From an uncultured Lachnospiraceae bacterium (GTDB taxonomy: Bacteria; Bacillota; Clostridia; Lachnospirales; Lachnospiraceae), in the NCBI GenBank assembly GCA_947164865.1, contig CAMUYA010000017.1:1-64000 (forward strand): a stretch of 64,000 nucleotides of DNA. Direction: 5' to 3'. This document shows, piece after piece, positions 1-8,500 of this stretch (within the stretch, counting starts at the first letter, position 1; each line of letters opens with the position of its first letter). The translations under genes were made by a program, and so were the position numbers. The notes below the pieces were generated by a model. The model was not told the origin of the DNA and did no database searches. It saw nothing but the letters and a program-made list of their open reading frames with translations.

Positions 1-66
1 GCATACATTTGTGCGGACTCGCGTAACTCAGTTACTAATAAACTCGATAGTAAGTAAAACTGTAAT

Positions 67-339
67 TTAAATCCTGTGCATCGAATCAAATATCTCTTCC
101 TTCTGGCACTTTATGACCACCCCTATGTCGCTTCCGATCCCATCCAGATCATCACAGACCTCTCCGAAGTGCTTTCCCGATCCACCCATATCCGCGATCA
201 TCATCATGTTAAAATACCCTGATACGATAGTCTGCGAAATATCAAGTATATTTATCTTATTCTCTGCCAGATAAGTGCAAACCTTTGCTATGATACCTAC
301 AGTGTCTTTTCCGACTACGGTTATGATTATTTTCTTCAT
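67..339 (-). CDS. ACT-domain protein (UPF0237 type)
   Basis: A 90-residue protein that is essentially one ACT domain. It opens with MKKIIITVVGKDTVGIIAKV, the typical first strand and ligand-binding turn of stand-alone ACT proteins; a second strand and helix follow (NILDISQTIVSGYFNMMM). Stand-alone ACT proteins of this group are thought to bind amino acids or similar small ligands as regulators, and in Clostridia this one is often followed by a PFL/DUF711 gene; the window ends too soon to see that. The start has only a weak ribosome site. No terminator is visible in bases 1-66. Molecular role not established. Confidence 0.85.
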   Translation of the reverse strand: MKKIIITVVGKDTVGIIAKVCTYLAENKINILDISQTIVSGYFNMMMIADMGGSGKHFGEVCDDLDGIGSDIGVVIKCQKEEIFDSMHRI

Positions 340-433
340 TTTTCAGCTTGCGGATCCGCTTTTTTTACTCATATATCGGATCTGCTCTTCCTTTCCTAAA
401 AATACTCTGTTGTCATTTTCTGTTTGAATCAAT

Positions 434-1234
434 TCAGATCGCAATCAGTTCGGACGGTTCACTACGTTTTGCAACATTTATACAAAAGTCATCCCCGCGA
501 TAATCGTTTACCGGGCTGAGCGTAACTTCCATCCGAACCGCCTCGTATGCAAGTTCCGGGATATTATTTTCCTTTGAAAGGTGTCCCAGAAATACATATT
601 TCATATCATCATGCAGAATTCTGGAAAGAAGCTGTCCCGAAGCTTCGTTGGATAAATGACCTCTCTCACTTAAGATTCTCTGTTTTAAAGGATATGGATA
701 AGGCCCGGTCTGCAACATCTTAACATCATGATTTGCTTCAAGCAGAACCGCATCAAGTCCCTTCAGGCACTCAACTGTATATTCATCATATTTACCGAGA
801 TCGGTACACACAGCAACCTTTTTCTTTCCGTAGAAGATCCTGTATCCTACCGGATCTGCGGCATCATGGGAAATTTTCATCGGATTGATGGAAAGATCTC
901 CGATCATAAATTTATTGTCGGCTGAAACCACATTGAACAGTCCCGCATCAACCTTTCCCACCGACCTGTCCCTTTTTATGGCCTCAATCGTTTTCTCGGT
1001 TGCATATATGGGGATGCCATACTTTCTGGCCATTACTCCCAATCCGCAAATATGATCCGAATGCTCATGAGTGATCAGAATGGCTCTTATATCACGTCCG
1101 GTAAGGCCTGTCCCGTTAAGGGCTTCTTCGATCCTTTTTCCGCTTATTCCCACATCTATAAGGATATGTGTACTCTCAGAACCGGCATAAGTACAGTTAC
1201 CGCTGCTTCCACTCGCAAATGCACAAAATCTCAT
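434..1234 (-). CDS. MBL-fold metallohydrolase (WalJ/YycJ family)
   Basis: A 266-residue cytoplasmic metallo-beta-lactamase-fold hydrolase. The N terminus MRFCAFASGSSGNCTYAG is the signature of the YycJ/WalJ family, and the metal site THEHSDH is present near residue 55, with later metal ligands in ISHDAADPVGY, TDLGKYD and FLGHLSKEN. WalJ of Bacillus is a putative exonuclease/hydrolase tied to cell-wall and DNA-replication coordination through the WalRK system; no walRK genes are here. It is the last gene of a minus-strand run behind the FtsA-like gene (45-base gap). Its ribosome site is weak and distant, so it may depend on translation of the gene upstream. Family sure, substrate unknown. Confidence 0.88.
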   Translation of the reverse strand: MRFCAFASGSSGNCTYAGSESTHILIDVGISGKRIEEALNGTGLTGRDIRAILITHEHSDHICGLGVMARKYGIPIYATEKTIEAIKRDRSVGKVDAGLFNVVSADNKFMIGDLSINPMKISHDAADPVGYRIFYGKKKVAVCTDLGKYDEYTVECLKGLDAVLLEANHDVKMLQTGPYPYPLKQRILSERGHLSNEASGQLLSRILHDDMKYVFLGHLSKENNIPELAYEAVRMEVTLSPVNDYRGDDFCINVAKRSEPSELIAI

Positions 1235-1279
1235 AATAAGTAAACTAATTCCTGTTCATTAAATTATATATCTGTAATA

Positions 1280-3424
1280 TCAGTCCCTGTCCCAATATAT
1301 CTCAAGCACATCACCTTCGGAAATAGGCTGCATATACGCGGCTTCCCTACCGTTAACCTTGGTTATCACACTTCTTCCCGCAGGATTTCTCAAGTCAAAA
1401 TCTATGTAATCAAAAACATCCACAAACACATAACTCTTTTTGCCATGCATTGTTACGGGGCTGCCGTTAGCAGTTATACTTATCTCTACAGGTCCGTTAT
1501 CAACAGGCTTTTCATCTTCAACGGCTTCTTCTGACTCATCTTCAGCATCAGAACCATTGTCATCTTCGGAATCGTCCTCCGGAAGCTTATCATACTCGGA
1601 AGAATAGGAATCCGCATCTTCTTCGGCGGAAAGATTCCCATCGGTTTCGGCTTCCTCATCGCTGTCCATGGGGGCGTTGTTATCAAAATCTAAAGTAAAG
1701 TTCTCATATACCTTAGTACTCATCTTGGCAGCTGTGCCGTTGACAAGGATCCCTGCGCCGGATTCAAGCTCAAGCAGCTTGCAGATATCGCTGACGGTAT
1801 AATAATTTTCGATCACTATCTCGTCTCCGTCTTTGATCTGATAGAACTCATTCTGCCTTTCTCCGTTAACTATAGCCGTTCGGGGGAGTTCGATGGTCTT
1901 TCCGTTTACAACCGCATGCAGGGGTTCCGAAAGCTCCTTTAATGAGCCAAGGGAAGCATCTGCATCAGCACCTGCCGTCGAGGGAGTTACGTTGATATCG
2001 TCACCGCTTGTTATTGCAGAATACAGATCTCCGGGTTCTCCGTTAATAGTGATAACACTCGAATCACCCTGTTCACCTCGTATCATACGCTGCTTTTTAT
2101 TCACGGTAAAGTTGACAGCCTTGCCTCTCTTCGGGAACAGATCCTCGTTAGGGAAAGAAACCTGCATAGCCGCATCCGAAACTGTCAGTTTTCCGTTATC
2201 ATACAGTTTAAGTCTGGTGCCATTAAAATTAACGAAAATAAAGTTATTGCTCTGAGCGTAATAACTGAGGCATATTCCGATAGGTGTGACCATCAGTGAA
2301 TCCTGTATGGCATCCTCATTCTCAAAGACGATGGTCTGCATCACTTCCTTGCCCCTGACAGCCACACGTTCTTTTACGATGCCAAGCTTTTGAGCAAGCT
2401 TGTCGGTATACCCTTTTACTGTTCCGCCGCCACCCACGACAAATACCGCACTTACACTCTTTTCGCCGTTCAATCTCTTGATCTCGGCTGCCACAAGATC
2501 AGTCATCTCCTCAAGTTTTGCATCCAGCATTTCATGTACGCGTGCGGGCTCTATAGTCTGGGGGAGTCCCATTATATCAGTATATTCAATGGCTTTCTTG
2601 CCATCGGCAGAACGTTTTATCATCTCCGCGGTATCAAAATCCACGAGACAGTTCTGTACGATTATATCTGTAAGAGAATCTCCTGCTGTGGGTATCATAC
2701 CGTAAGCGACGATAGTTCCGTCATTAGTGATCGAAATGTCGCTGGTACCCGCTCCAACATCCACCAATGCCAGATTCAGCATACGAAACTTTTCCGGAAT
2801 TGCAACCTGAATGGCTGCGATAGGCTCCAGAGTCATGTTTGCCACGGTAAGCCCTGCAATCTCAACGGCTTTATAAAGCCCGTCCACAACATCATCCGGA
2901 AGGAATGTTGCGATAAGCTCACATGAAATCTTTGATGCTTTATGGCCCTCCAGATTTCCAATCTGATATCCGTTCATATAGTAACGCATGGGCGTATAAC
3001 CCACACAGTAGAATTTAAGATCGGAGTCATTAACATTCGCGAAGTCGGCATAAGCCTGCTCCACGCCATCCATAAGAAGGTTATAAATATCCTCGTTATC
3101 GACTTCTTTTTCGGCATCAAAAATATGCTCCGAAGTGGTTGTTATAGTCTTAAGTACACGTCCGGCTGCAGCAATGCATACATCCGAAAGAGTCACTCCC
3201 AGCTTTTTTTCGAGAGTTTCCTTGACGGACTTGATGGTGCCGCCTACTTTCATAATATCGTGGATCTGTCCATCGAGCATGGCTCTTGTCTCATGCTCCT
3301 TTACACACTGGCCCACGACATGGAATTTGTCTTTTACGATATAACCGACAGTCCCCACTATACTCCTGGTCCCAATGTCAAGACCGAATACAAGATTGTC
3401 GCTCCCCTTTTTTACCTTAGCCAT
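1280..3424 (-). CDS. FtsA/PilM-like actin-fold protein with long acidic C-terminal extension
   Basis: A 714-residue protein with an actin-fold ATPase domain of the FtsA/PilM type at about residues 12-370: FGLDIGTRSIVGTVGY is phosphate-binding loop 1, LVDVGAGTSDISI loop 2 and FVVGGGGTVKGY the adenosine loop. Classical FtsA is about 420 residues; here some 340 further residues hold two beta-grasp-like segments (around 470-580 and 650-714) separated by a stretch almost wholly of Asp and Glu (about 595-645). No signal peptide or clear amphipathic FtsA-type C-terminal helix. The start is set at 3424 because AGGAGG lies 8 bases before it; an upstream in-frame ATG at 3442 overlaps that site. It follows coaE by 50 bases. 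Probably cytoskeletal or cell-division related; function inferred from fold only. Confidence 0.8.
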   Translation of the reverse strand: MAKVKKGSDNLVFGLDIGTRSIVGTVGYIVKDKFHVVGQCVKEHETRAMLDGQIHDIMKVGGTIKSVKETLEKKLGVTLSDVCIAAAGRVLKTITTTSEHIFDAEKEVDNEDIYNLLMDGVEQAYADFANVNDSDLKFYCVGYTPMRYYMNGYQIGNLEGHKASKISCELIATFLPDDVVDGLYKAVEIAGLTVANMTLEPIAAIQVAIPEKFRMLNLALVDVGAGTSDISITNDGTIVAYGMIPTAGDSLTDIIVQNCLVDFDTAEMIKRSADGKKAIEYTDIMGLPQTIEPARVHEMLDAKLEEMTDLVAAEIKRLNGEKSVSAVFVVGGGGTVKGYTDKLAQKLGIVKERVAVRGKEVMQTIVFENEDAIQDSLMVTPIGICLSYYAQSNNFIFVNFNGTRLKLYDNGKLTVSDAAMQVSFPNEDLFPKRGKAVNFTVNKKQRMIRGEQGDSSVITINGEPGDLYSAITSGDDINVTPSTAGADADASLGSLKELSEPLHAVVNGKTIELPRTAIVNGERQNEFYQIKDGDEIVIENYYTVSDICKLLELESGAGILVNGTAAKMSTKVYENFTLDFDNNAPMDSDEEAETDGNLSAEEDADSYSSEYDKLPEDDSEDDNGSDAEDESEEAVEDEKPVDNGPVEISITANGSPVTMHGKKSYVFVDVFDYIDFDLRNPAGRSVITKVNGREAAYMQPISEGDVLEIYWDRD

Positions 3425-3474
3425 GTATAAATCCTCCTGCATGAAGTCTGCATCGTCGACTCCATATATGGTTA

Positions 3475-4065
3475 TTATTTCAAACGATCATAGTCTTTTA
3501 ATCTATCTCTTATCGCTTTATAAGAATCCTCAAGAGAACCGCTGTTATCGATCACAAAATCACTGCCCCTTCGGTATTCCTCGTCGGAAAGCTGTGTCTT
3601 AATGATGGAAAGCGCTTTTTTTTCCGAATAACCCCTGGCAGAGATAAGCCTTGATATACGCACTTTCTCGTCGGCATAGACATACCACATCTCGTCTACG
3701 AGTTTCCTGTATCCGCATTCGATAAGAAGTGCCGCTTCAACAAAGAACAGCTCTGTATTTTTATCCTTCCCTGCTTTATCCAGTTCTGCCAGAAGATAAT
3801 CCTTAACCGCAGGATGAATAATAGCATTCACTTTCTCAAGTAAAGATGAATCCGCAAAAAGAGCAGCCGACATCTTTTTTGCATCCCGGATAACATCTTC
3901 GCCCATCAGCTCTGTCAGCTTTTTATAACACTCTGTTCCGGGCTTTCTTACTTCCTTAGCTACATCATCGGCCAGGTAGATTTTGCATTTATAATGCTCC
4001 CGGATATATTTTAAAATCTCGCTTTTACCGGCTCCGATCCCGCCGGTTATACCGATAAATCTCAT
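3475..4065 (-). CDS. coaE: Dephospho-CoA kinase
   Basis: A 196-residue enzyme that phosphorylates dephospho-CoA at the 3'-hydroxyl, the last step of coenzyme A synthesis, in the cytoplasm. The P-loop GITGGIGAGKS is at residues 5-15, the CoA-site aspartates in YLADDVAKEV follow, and the lid region with IHPAV and SEKKALSIIKTQ is as in CoaE. Length is normal for the family (about 200). The start is at the Met directly before RFIGITGG, 10 bases after the polA stop, with TAAGGG as ribosome site; an in-frame ATG at 4110 would add 15 residues inside polA and is not supported. polA-coaE is a common pairing in Firmicutes. Confidence 0.96.
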   Translation of the reverse strand: MRFIGITGGIGAGKSEILKYIREHYKCKIYLADDVAKEVRKPGTECYKKLTELMGEDVIRDAKKMSAALFADSSLLEKVNAIIHPAVKDYLLAELDKAGKDKNTELFFVEAALLIECGYRKLVDEMWYVYADEKVRISRLISARGYSEKKALSIIKTQLSDEEYRRGSDFVIDNSGSLEDSYKAIRDRLKDYDRLK

Positions 4066-4075
4066 ATCGTAACCC

Positions 4076-6727
4076 TTAATGTGCTTCCAGCCAGTCTTTA
4101 CCGGTTCCAAGGCCTACTTCCAAAGATACCGCAAGATCTGCCGCTGATTTCATCGCCTGTGTCACAAGGCTGCAAACAGCATTTTTTTCATCCTCGGCGG
4201 TCTCAACAACAACTTCATCATGAACCTGTAAGATCAGCTTGGACTTAAAATTACCATCACAAAGCGCTTTATCGATCCCTATCATGGCGATCTTCATAAT
4301 ATCTGCCGCCGTTCCCTGGATCGGTGCGTTCATGGCCACTCTCTCCCCAAAGGAGCGCTGCATGAAATTAGATGAAGAAAGCTCGGGGATAGGCCTTCTT
4401 CTGCCGAAATATGTAACCGAATATCCCTTTTCCTTTGCTCCGGATACAAGTCCGTCAAGGTATTCTTTTATTCTCGGATATGTTTTGAAATACTGCTCTA
4501 TATATGACTTTGCCTCTTTTTGACCTATAGAAAGATCCTGACTTAATCCAAATGAGCTGATACCGTAAACAATACCGAAGTTGACAGCCTTTGCATTTCT
4601 TCGCATCTGATCCGTCACTTCATCAAAAGGAACGCCAAACACCTTTGATGCAGTAATCCTGTGTATATCCTGATCTTCCTTATAGGCCCCGATAAGTTCC
4701 TCGTCTCCTGACAAAGAAGCAAGCACTCTCAGCTCTATCTGAGAATAGTCCGCATCAACAAATATATATCCGTCCTTCGGAACAAAGACGCTTCTGAGCT
4801 GTCTGCCTATCTCGGTTCTGATCGGTATATTCTGAAGATTTGGATCGGTGGAGCTTATTCTTCCGGTTGCAGTTATCGTCTGATTAAAGCTGGTATGGAT
4901 ACGTCCATCCGGCTTAATGAAGGCAGCGAGTCCGTCGGCATAGGTACTCTTAAGCTTGGAAAGCCCGCGATACTCAAGTATATGCTCAACAAAAGGATAC
5001 TCGGGAGCAAGCTTTTCAAGCACATCAGCCGCGGTAGAATAACCTGTCTTTGTCTTCTTTCCTCCGGGGATTCCCATTTTTTCAAACAGTATTTCCCCAA
5101 GCTGTTTGGGAGAATTTATATTAAAGTCTTCCCCCGACTCTTCTTTTATCTGCTTTTCAAGCTCTGCGATCCTTGTTCCGAGCTTTTCTCCATATCTTTT
5201 AAGCTCGTCTGTTCGTACCAGCACTCCTTCTTTTTCCATACGATAAAGAACAGCCGTCAAGGGCATCTCAATATCATTCATCAGCGAGCTCATACCTGTT
5301 TCCGAGAGCTTATCATTTATTATTTTTCCAGCAGCAAGAGCTATATATGAGCAATCGGATATCCAGTTCTTCACATCTTCCGGAGCACTCATGATCGCCT
5401 CGGAAACACTCATTTTGCCGAATCTTTCCTTCACGGAAGGAATGGTTTTTGAAAGGTATTCCGAAGCTATGCTTTCAAAATCATAATCGTTTTTTAGCGG
5501 GTTTAAAAGATAGGCACCGATCAAAGTATCAAAGTAGTGCCGGGTATCCCTATCATCTATAAAGCTGTACTGTGATTTGATATCAAGAGTGTATAACTTA
5601 CCGCTCTCCGTTATCCTCGATGAAATATCACGGAACACTTCATCGAGAGAGCCGGTTCTGAACGGATCACAAACATAATACGCCTCATATCCCGTATTTC
5701 CGTAAATACATACAGATGCGGCAAGAAGATTTCCTTCATCACGCAGAAGGTAAAGTCCGAATTCTTTGGAAAGAGAATCGCTTAAAACATTAGCAAATTC
5801 CGAAATACCGGTCTCCTTCACGTTCAAGGGAGTTTCATCCGTTTTTTCGGCTACTACTTCCTGTGAAAATCTCTCCAAAAGCTTTTTAAATCCAAGCTTT
5901 TTCATAATGGAATAGCTTTCAGGCGTATAGAATCCTTCAGCCTTTGAGCTTTCCTTATCCAACTCTATATCACAGTCGGTCTTGATGGTCGCAAGCTTAA
6001 GGCTGAGCTCTGCAAGTTCTCTGTTTTCCGCAAGAGTATCATGGATACTCTTTTTTGTGATTTCCTCAAGGTGAGCGTATATTCCCTCTATTGAGCCATA
6101 GGTCACCATCAGCTCGGTAGCTGTCTTTTCACCTATTTTGGGAACACCGGGAATGTTGTCGGCAGTATCACCCATCAGAGCCTTTAGCTCTATAAACTGA
6201 GCCGGCGTAACCTGATATTTGGCTTTGACATCTGAAGGTCTGTAATCTTCTATTGTAGTTTTTCCGTGAACTGTCTTAGGAATCCTTATAAGAATACGCT
6301 CATCCGATATCTGAAGAAGATCCCTGTCTCCCGAAACAAGTGACACTTCCATGCCCATACTTTGAGACTTCTTGGCGAGCGTGCCCATAAGATCATCAGC
6401 CTCCAGACCAGGCCTTGAAATTACAGTTATCTGCATTGCCTCAAGAAGCTGCCTTAATACGGGTATCTGCTCTCTTAATTCTTCCGGCATGGGCTTTCTG
6501 GTACCTTTATATGCCTCATACATTTCATGCCTGAAAGTTTTAGCATGTTCGTCAAAAGTCACTACAAGATAATCGGGTTTTTCTTCATCGAGTATCTTAA
6601 ATAGAATGTTAAGAAAACCATATATGGCATTGGTGTGCAGGCCTTCCGAATTTGTAAGGTCAGGCACTCCGTAAAATGCTCTGTTTGCTATGCTGTGTCC
6701 GTCTATTAGAACAAGCTTTTCACTCAT
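4076..6727 (-). CDS. polA: DNA polymerase I
   Basis: An 883-residue family A polymerase for repair and Okazaki-fragment processing. Domains: 5'-3' exonuclease (about 1-290; LIDGHSIANRAFYG, EADDLMGTLAK, GDTADNIPGVPKIGEKTA), a 3'-5' exonuclease-like domain (about 300-480), and polymerase (about 490-883) with DADYSQIELRVLASLSGD (motif A), RRNAKAVNFGIVYG (motif B) and LQVHDEVV (motif C). The middle domain lacks the DxE metal site and the later YxxxD motif, so proofreading is probably absent, as known for several Firmicutes PolA proteins. Start set at 6727, giving the usual MSEKLVLIDGHS; an ATG at 6745 would add six residues. It lies between coaE and a zinc-finger membrane protein gene. Confidence 0.97.
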   Translation of the reverse strand: MSEKLVLIDGHSIANRAFYGVPDLTNSEGLHTNAIYGFLNILFKILDEEKPDYLVVTFDEHAKTFRHEMYEAYKGTRKPMPEELREQIPVLRQLLEAMQITVISRPGLEADDLMGTLAKKSQSMGMEVSLVSGDRDLLQISDERILIRIPKTVHGKTTIEDYRPSDVKAKYQVTPAQFIELKALMGDTADNIPGVPKIGEKTATELMVTYGSIEGIYAHLEEITKKSIHDTLAENRELAELSLKLATIKTDCDIELDKESSKAEGFYTPESYSIMKKLGFKKLLERFSQEVVAEKTDETPLNVKETGISEFANVLSDSLSKEFGLYLLRDEGNLLAASVCIYGNTGYEAYYVCDPFRTGSLDEVFRDISSRITESGKLYTLDIKSQYSFIDDRDTRHYFDTLIGAYLLNPLKNDYDFESIASEYLSKTIPSVKERFGKMSVSEAIMSAPEDVKNWISDCSYIALAAGKIINDKLSETGMSSLMNDIEMPLTAVLYRMEKEGVLVRTDELKRYGEKLGTRIAELEKQIKEESGEDFNINSPKQLGEILFEKMGIPGGKKTKTGYSTAADVLEKLAPEYPFVEHILEYRGLSKLKSTYADGLAAFIKPDGRIHTSFNQTITATGRISSTDPNLQNIPIRTEIGRQLRSVFVPKDGYIFVDADYSQIELRVLASLSGDEELIGAYKEDQDIHRITASKVFGVPFDEVTDQMRRNAKAVNFGIVYGISSFGLSQDLSIGQKEAKSYIEQYFKTYPRIKEYLDGLVSGAKEKGYSVTYFGRRRPIPELSSSNFMQRSFGERVAMNAPIQGTAADIMKIAMIGIDKALCDGNFKSKLILQVHDEVVVETAEDEKNAVCSLVTQAMKSAADLAVSLEVGLGTGKDWLEAH

Positions 6728-6768
6728 TTTTAATAAACCTGCCATCCTTTGGATTCATAAATAATAAA

Positions 6769-7089
6769 CTATCCGAAAATAATAATAAATGCACATCCGA
6801 AAAGGAAAAAAACAAAGGTGAGGACCCACTGCCCGAAATTCATCAGCATTCTGCGTCTTTTGTTGGCTCTTCTACTCATCTCAAGCCTGTTGCGAAACTC
6901 AGCATCAAGATCGAAGCTGTCTCCGTTCTCAAGATGCTTCATTCCTTCAAGTACAAGGAACTGAATGCTCAGCTCTTCCTTGCAGGAATCGCAATGGTCC
7001 ATATGTTCCCAGAAAGACTCCATAGTCTCGTAATCCAGATTTTTTTTAAGATATTCCGGGATGGTTTTTTCAAATTCTCTGCAATCCAT
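6769..7089 (-). CDS. Small zinc-finger (zf-HC2) membrane protein, anti-sigma-factor-like
   Basis: A 106-residue protein with an N-terminal putative zinc finger (CREFEKTIPEYL ... HMDHCDSCKEEL, the HxxxCxxC arrangement at about residues 32-38) and one C-terminal membrane helix (about 84-105, WVLTFVFFLFGCAFIIIF). This is the layout of anti-sigma factors of the zf-HC2/RsiW type, but no ECF sigma gene is next to it: upstream is a divergent tRNA gene and downstream, 41 bases away, is polA. It may have lost its sigma partner or bind another cytoplasmic protein. No strong ribosome site is visible. Function unknown. Confidence 0.75.
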   Translation of the reverse strand: MDCREFEKTIPEYLKKNLDYETMESFWEHMDHCDSCKEELSIQFLVLEGMKHLENGDSFDLDAEFRNRLEMSRRANKRRRMLMNFGQWVLTFVFFLFGCAFIIIFG

Positions 7090-7099
7090 TATCTTTTTC

Positions 7100-7128
7100 T
7101 TGTAAAAAAAAACTGTCTATGCTATCAT
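7100..7128 (+). promoter_or_regulatory. Promoter of tRNA-Leu
   Basis: A sigma-A-type promoter with -35 TTGTAA (7100-7105), a 17-base spacer and -10 TATCAT (7123-7128), placing the start about six bases before the mature tRNA 5' end at 7141. It lies in the short divergent region beside the zinc-finger protein gene. Confidence 0.65.
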
Positions 7129-7140
7129 CTTTAAATGTGA

Positions 7141-7223
7141 GCCGGTGTGTCGGAATGGTAGACGAGGCAGACTCAAAATCTGTTGGGGGCAACCTCGTGT
7201 GGGTTCGAGTCCCACCACCGGCA
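7141..7223 (+). tRNA. tRNA-Leu (anticodon CAA)
   Basis: An 83-base class II tRNA. The acceptor stem GCCGGTG (7141-7147) pairs with CACCGGC (7216-7222), with A as discriminator. The anticodon arm has the seven-base loop CTCAAAA, giving anticodon CAA, which reads UUG leucine codons. A variable arm and the T arm GGGTTCGAGTCCC are present. The CCA end is not encoded. The gene is alone, with its own promoter, divergent from the zinc-finger protein gene. Confidence 0.95.
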
Positions 7224-7429
7224 GTTTTGCTTTGCAAAACTGCCTTTGACGAAAAACTTGATTTTTCGTCAAAAGAGAATGTCGCCTGCGACATTCGAGA
7301 CCGGCAGTTTGCTTTGCGAACTGTCCGCTGTGAATGACATTTATGGCATTCACAGAATCGTACATCGCCGTTATTCTCACTGGGAGTTCAGCCCCCATTC
7401 GATGTACGATTACCGGCAGTTTTGCTATC
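7217..7429. repeat. Array of hairpins with three copies of the tRNA 3' end
   Basis: The 206 bases between the tRNA and the stop of the convergent LD-carboxypeptidase gene hold successive inverted repeats: 7221-7243 (10-base stem, 3-base loop); 7245-7273 (12-base stem, TTTGACGAAAAA and its complement); 7277-7296 (9-base stem, GAATGTCGC); one near 7303-7322 with one wobble; one near 7329-7356 (CTGTGAATG stem); and a 12-base stem (AATCGTACATCG) enclosing about 30 bases that ends just before 7411. The string ACCGGCAGTTTtGC, whose first part is the tRNA 3' end, occurs three times: near 7217, 7300 and 7411. The hairpins may act as terminators for both converging genes, but the tRNA-end copies are unusual. 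No coding sequence is credible here. Confidence 0.75.
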
Positions 7430-8482
7430 TTATTTCATCTGATATTTCACAGTCATATCATTTCTGTTTACTCTGAACTCAGCCACAGATCCCATCATAA
7501 CAGGCATCATAGGATCGCAGTGACCAAAGTCGGCATCGATCACTGCGGGCACGTCAAGGCTTCTGATAAGAGGAAGCACTGCCTCATAATGGTCGAGCCC
7601 CAGCATTTCCGATCCGTTGGCCGGTCTTCCGAAAACTAATCCCTTCACATTTTCAAACCAACCCGCATGTTTTAGCTGCCACAATGCACGCCTGATCCCG
7701 AACACGTTTAGGTCGCAGCTTTCTATAAGCCATATAATGCCGTCATCTGCATATTTTTTGTTGAATTCCGCTACTTTATCGAATTTGGTTCCGCACAAAG
7801 TAACAAGGCAGTCAAGACATCCTCCTACGATTCTGCCCGAGAATGAGAACGATTCCCTGTACTTTCTTGCATCTTTTATAAACTCGCCATCCGTATACAG
7901 CGCATGCACTCTTTCTTCCTTAGCGTTAAAAGGTGCAAACGGTTCCTCCGGAGTAACGAGAGAATCTTTCTGCCACTTGGGATATGAGTCAAATTCAAGG
8001 GCAGTGCCCGTGATAAGGTCTAATGCATCCTGAATATATCTCGGTCTGGGCTTTTCGCAGAAATCTCCTACGCATGGTGCATATATAGAAGCGGTATCGC
8101 AGATAGTATTAAGCAGGAATGTGAAATTGGTATTATCGGAATAACCCATATACCATTTGGGCTTTGTCGCTTTTATACGATCAAAATCAACATCATCGAG
8201 TATTTCACACATAAGCTCACCGCCTCCGCATGAAATATATGCATCGATATCACCGTCGCAGTACATGGCAGTGAGCTCCCCCGCACAGTGTTTTGGGGTG
8301 TTGCTTATTCCTATTCCCTCATTTTTAAGCGTATTCAGCCCCGGAAGTGGAACAAAGCCCTCTTCCCTTAGCACTTCCATGGCTTTCAGGAACCTCGACT
8401 TATAAGGCTCTATGGCCGCGCCGTATGAAGGTGCAGGTATTCCTATAGTTCCGTCGCTTTTTAAGAATTCGGGATATTTCAT
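7430..8482 (-). CDS. LD-carboxypeptidase (peptidase family S66, MccF-like)
   Basis: A 350-residue Ser-Glu-His peptidase. GIPAPSYGA starts the N-terminal domain; the nucleophile serine lies in GYSDNTNFTFLLN, within a Rossmann-like half, and the C-terminal half ends with VLPLIRSLDVPAVIDADFGHCDPMMPVMMGS, where the catalytic His of the family sits. S66 enzymes cleave amide bonds after L-amino acids, either meso-diaminopimelate-D-Ala in muropeptides (LdcA) or peptide-nucleotide antibiotics (MccF). No signal peptide, so cytoplasmic. It follows lysA by 18 bases, and ddh, so muropeptide recycling feeding the DAP pool is a natural reading. Start 8482 chosen because AGAGG lies 8 bases upstream; ATG at 8488 is too close to it. 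Confidence 0.9.
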   Translation of the reverse strand: MKYPEFLKSDGTIGIPAPSYGAAIEPYKSRFLKAMEVLREEGFVPLPGLNTLKNEGIGISNTPKHCAGELTAMYCDGDIDAYISCGGGELMCEILDDVDFDRIKATKPKWYMGYSDNTNFTFLLNTICDTASIYAPCVGDFCEKPRPRYIQDALDLITGTALEFDSYPKWQKDSLVTPEEPFAPFNAKEERVHALYTDGEFIKDARKYRESFSFSGRIVGGCLDCLVTLCGTKFDKVAEFNKKYADDGIIWLIESCDLNVFGIRRALWQLKHAGWFENVKGLVFGRPANGSEMLGLDHYEAVLPLIRSLDVPAVIDADFGHCDPMMPVMMGSVAEFRVNRNDMTVKYQMK

Positions 8483-8500
8483 AAGCATTTCCTCTTTTTT

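Noticed and set aside
23..35. Palindrome GTAACTCAGTTAC near the left edge as a regulator site
   Set aside because: Only six base pairs a side, no gene start in view; too little to support.
351..367. GCGGATCCGC followed by seven T as a plus-strand terminator
   Set aside because: The palindrome has no loop, so it cannot fold as a terminator hairpin, and no plus-strand gene ends here.
7119..7337. Open frames across the tRNA-Leu gene on both strands
   Set aside because: They translate the tRNA and the following hairpins; the products are known kinds of tRNA artefacts.
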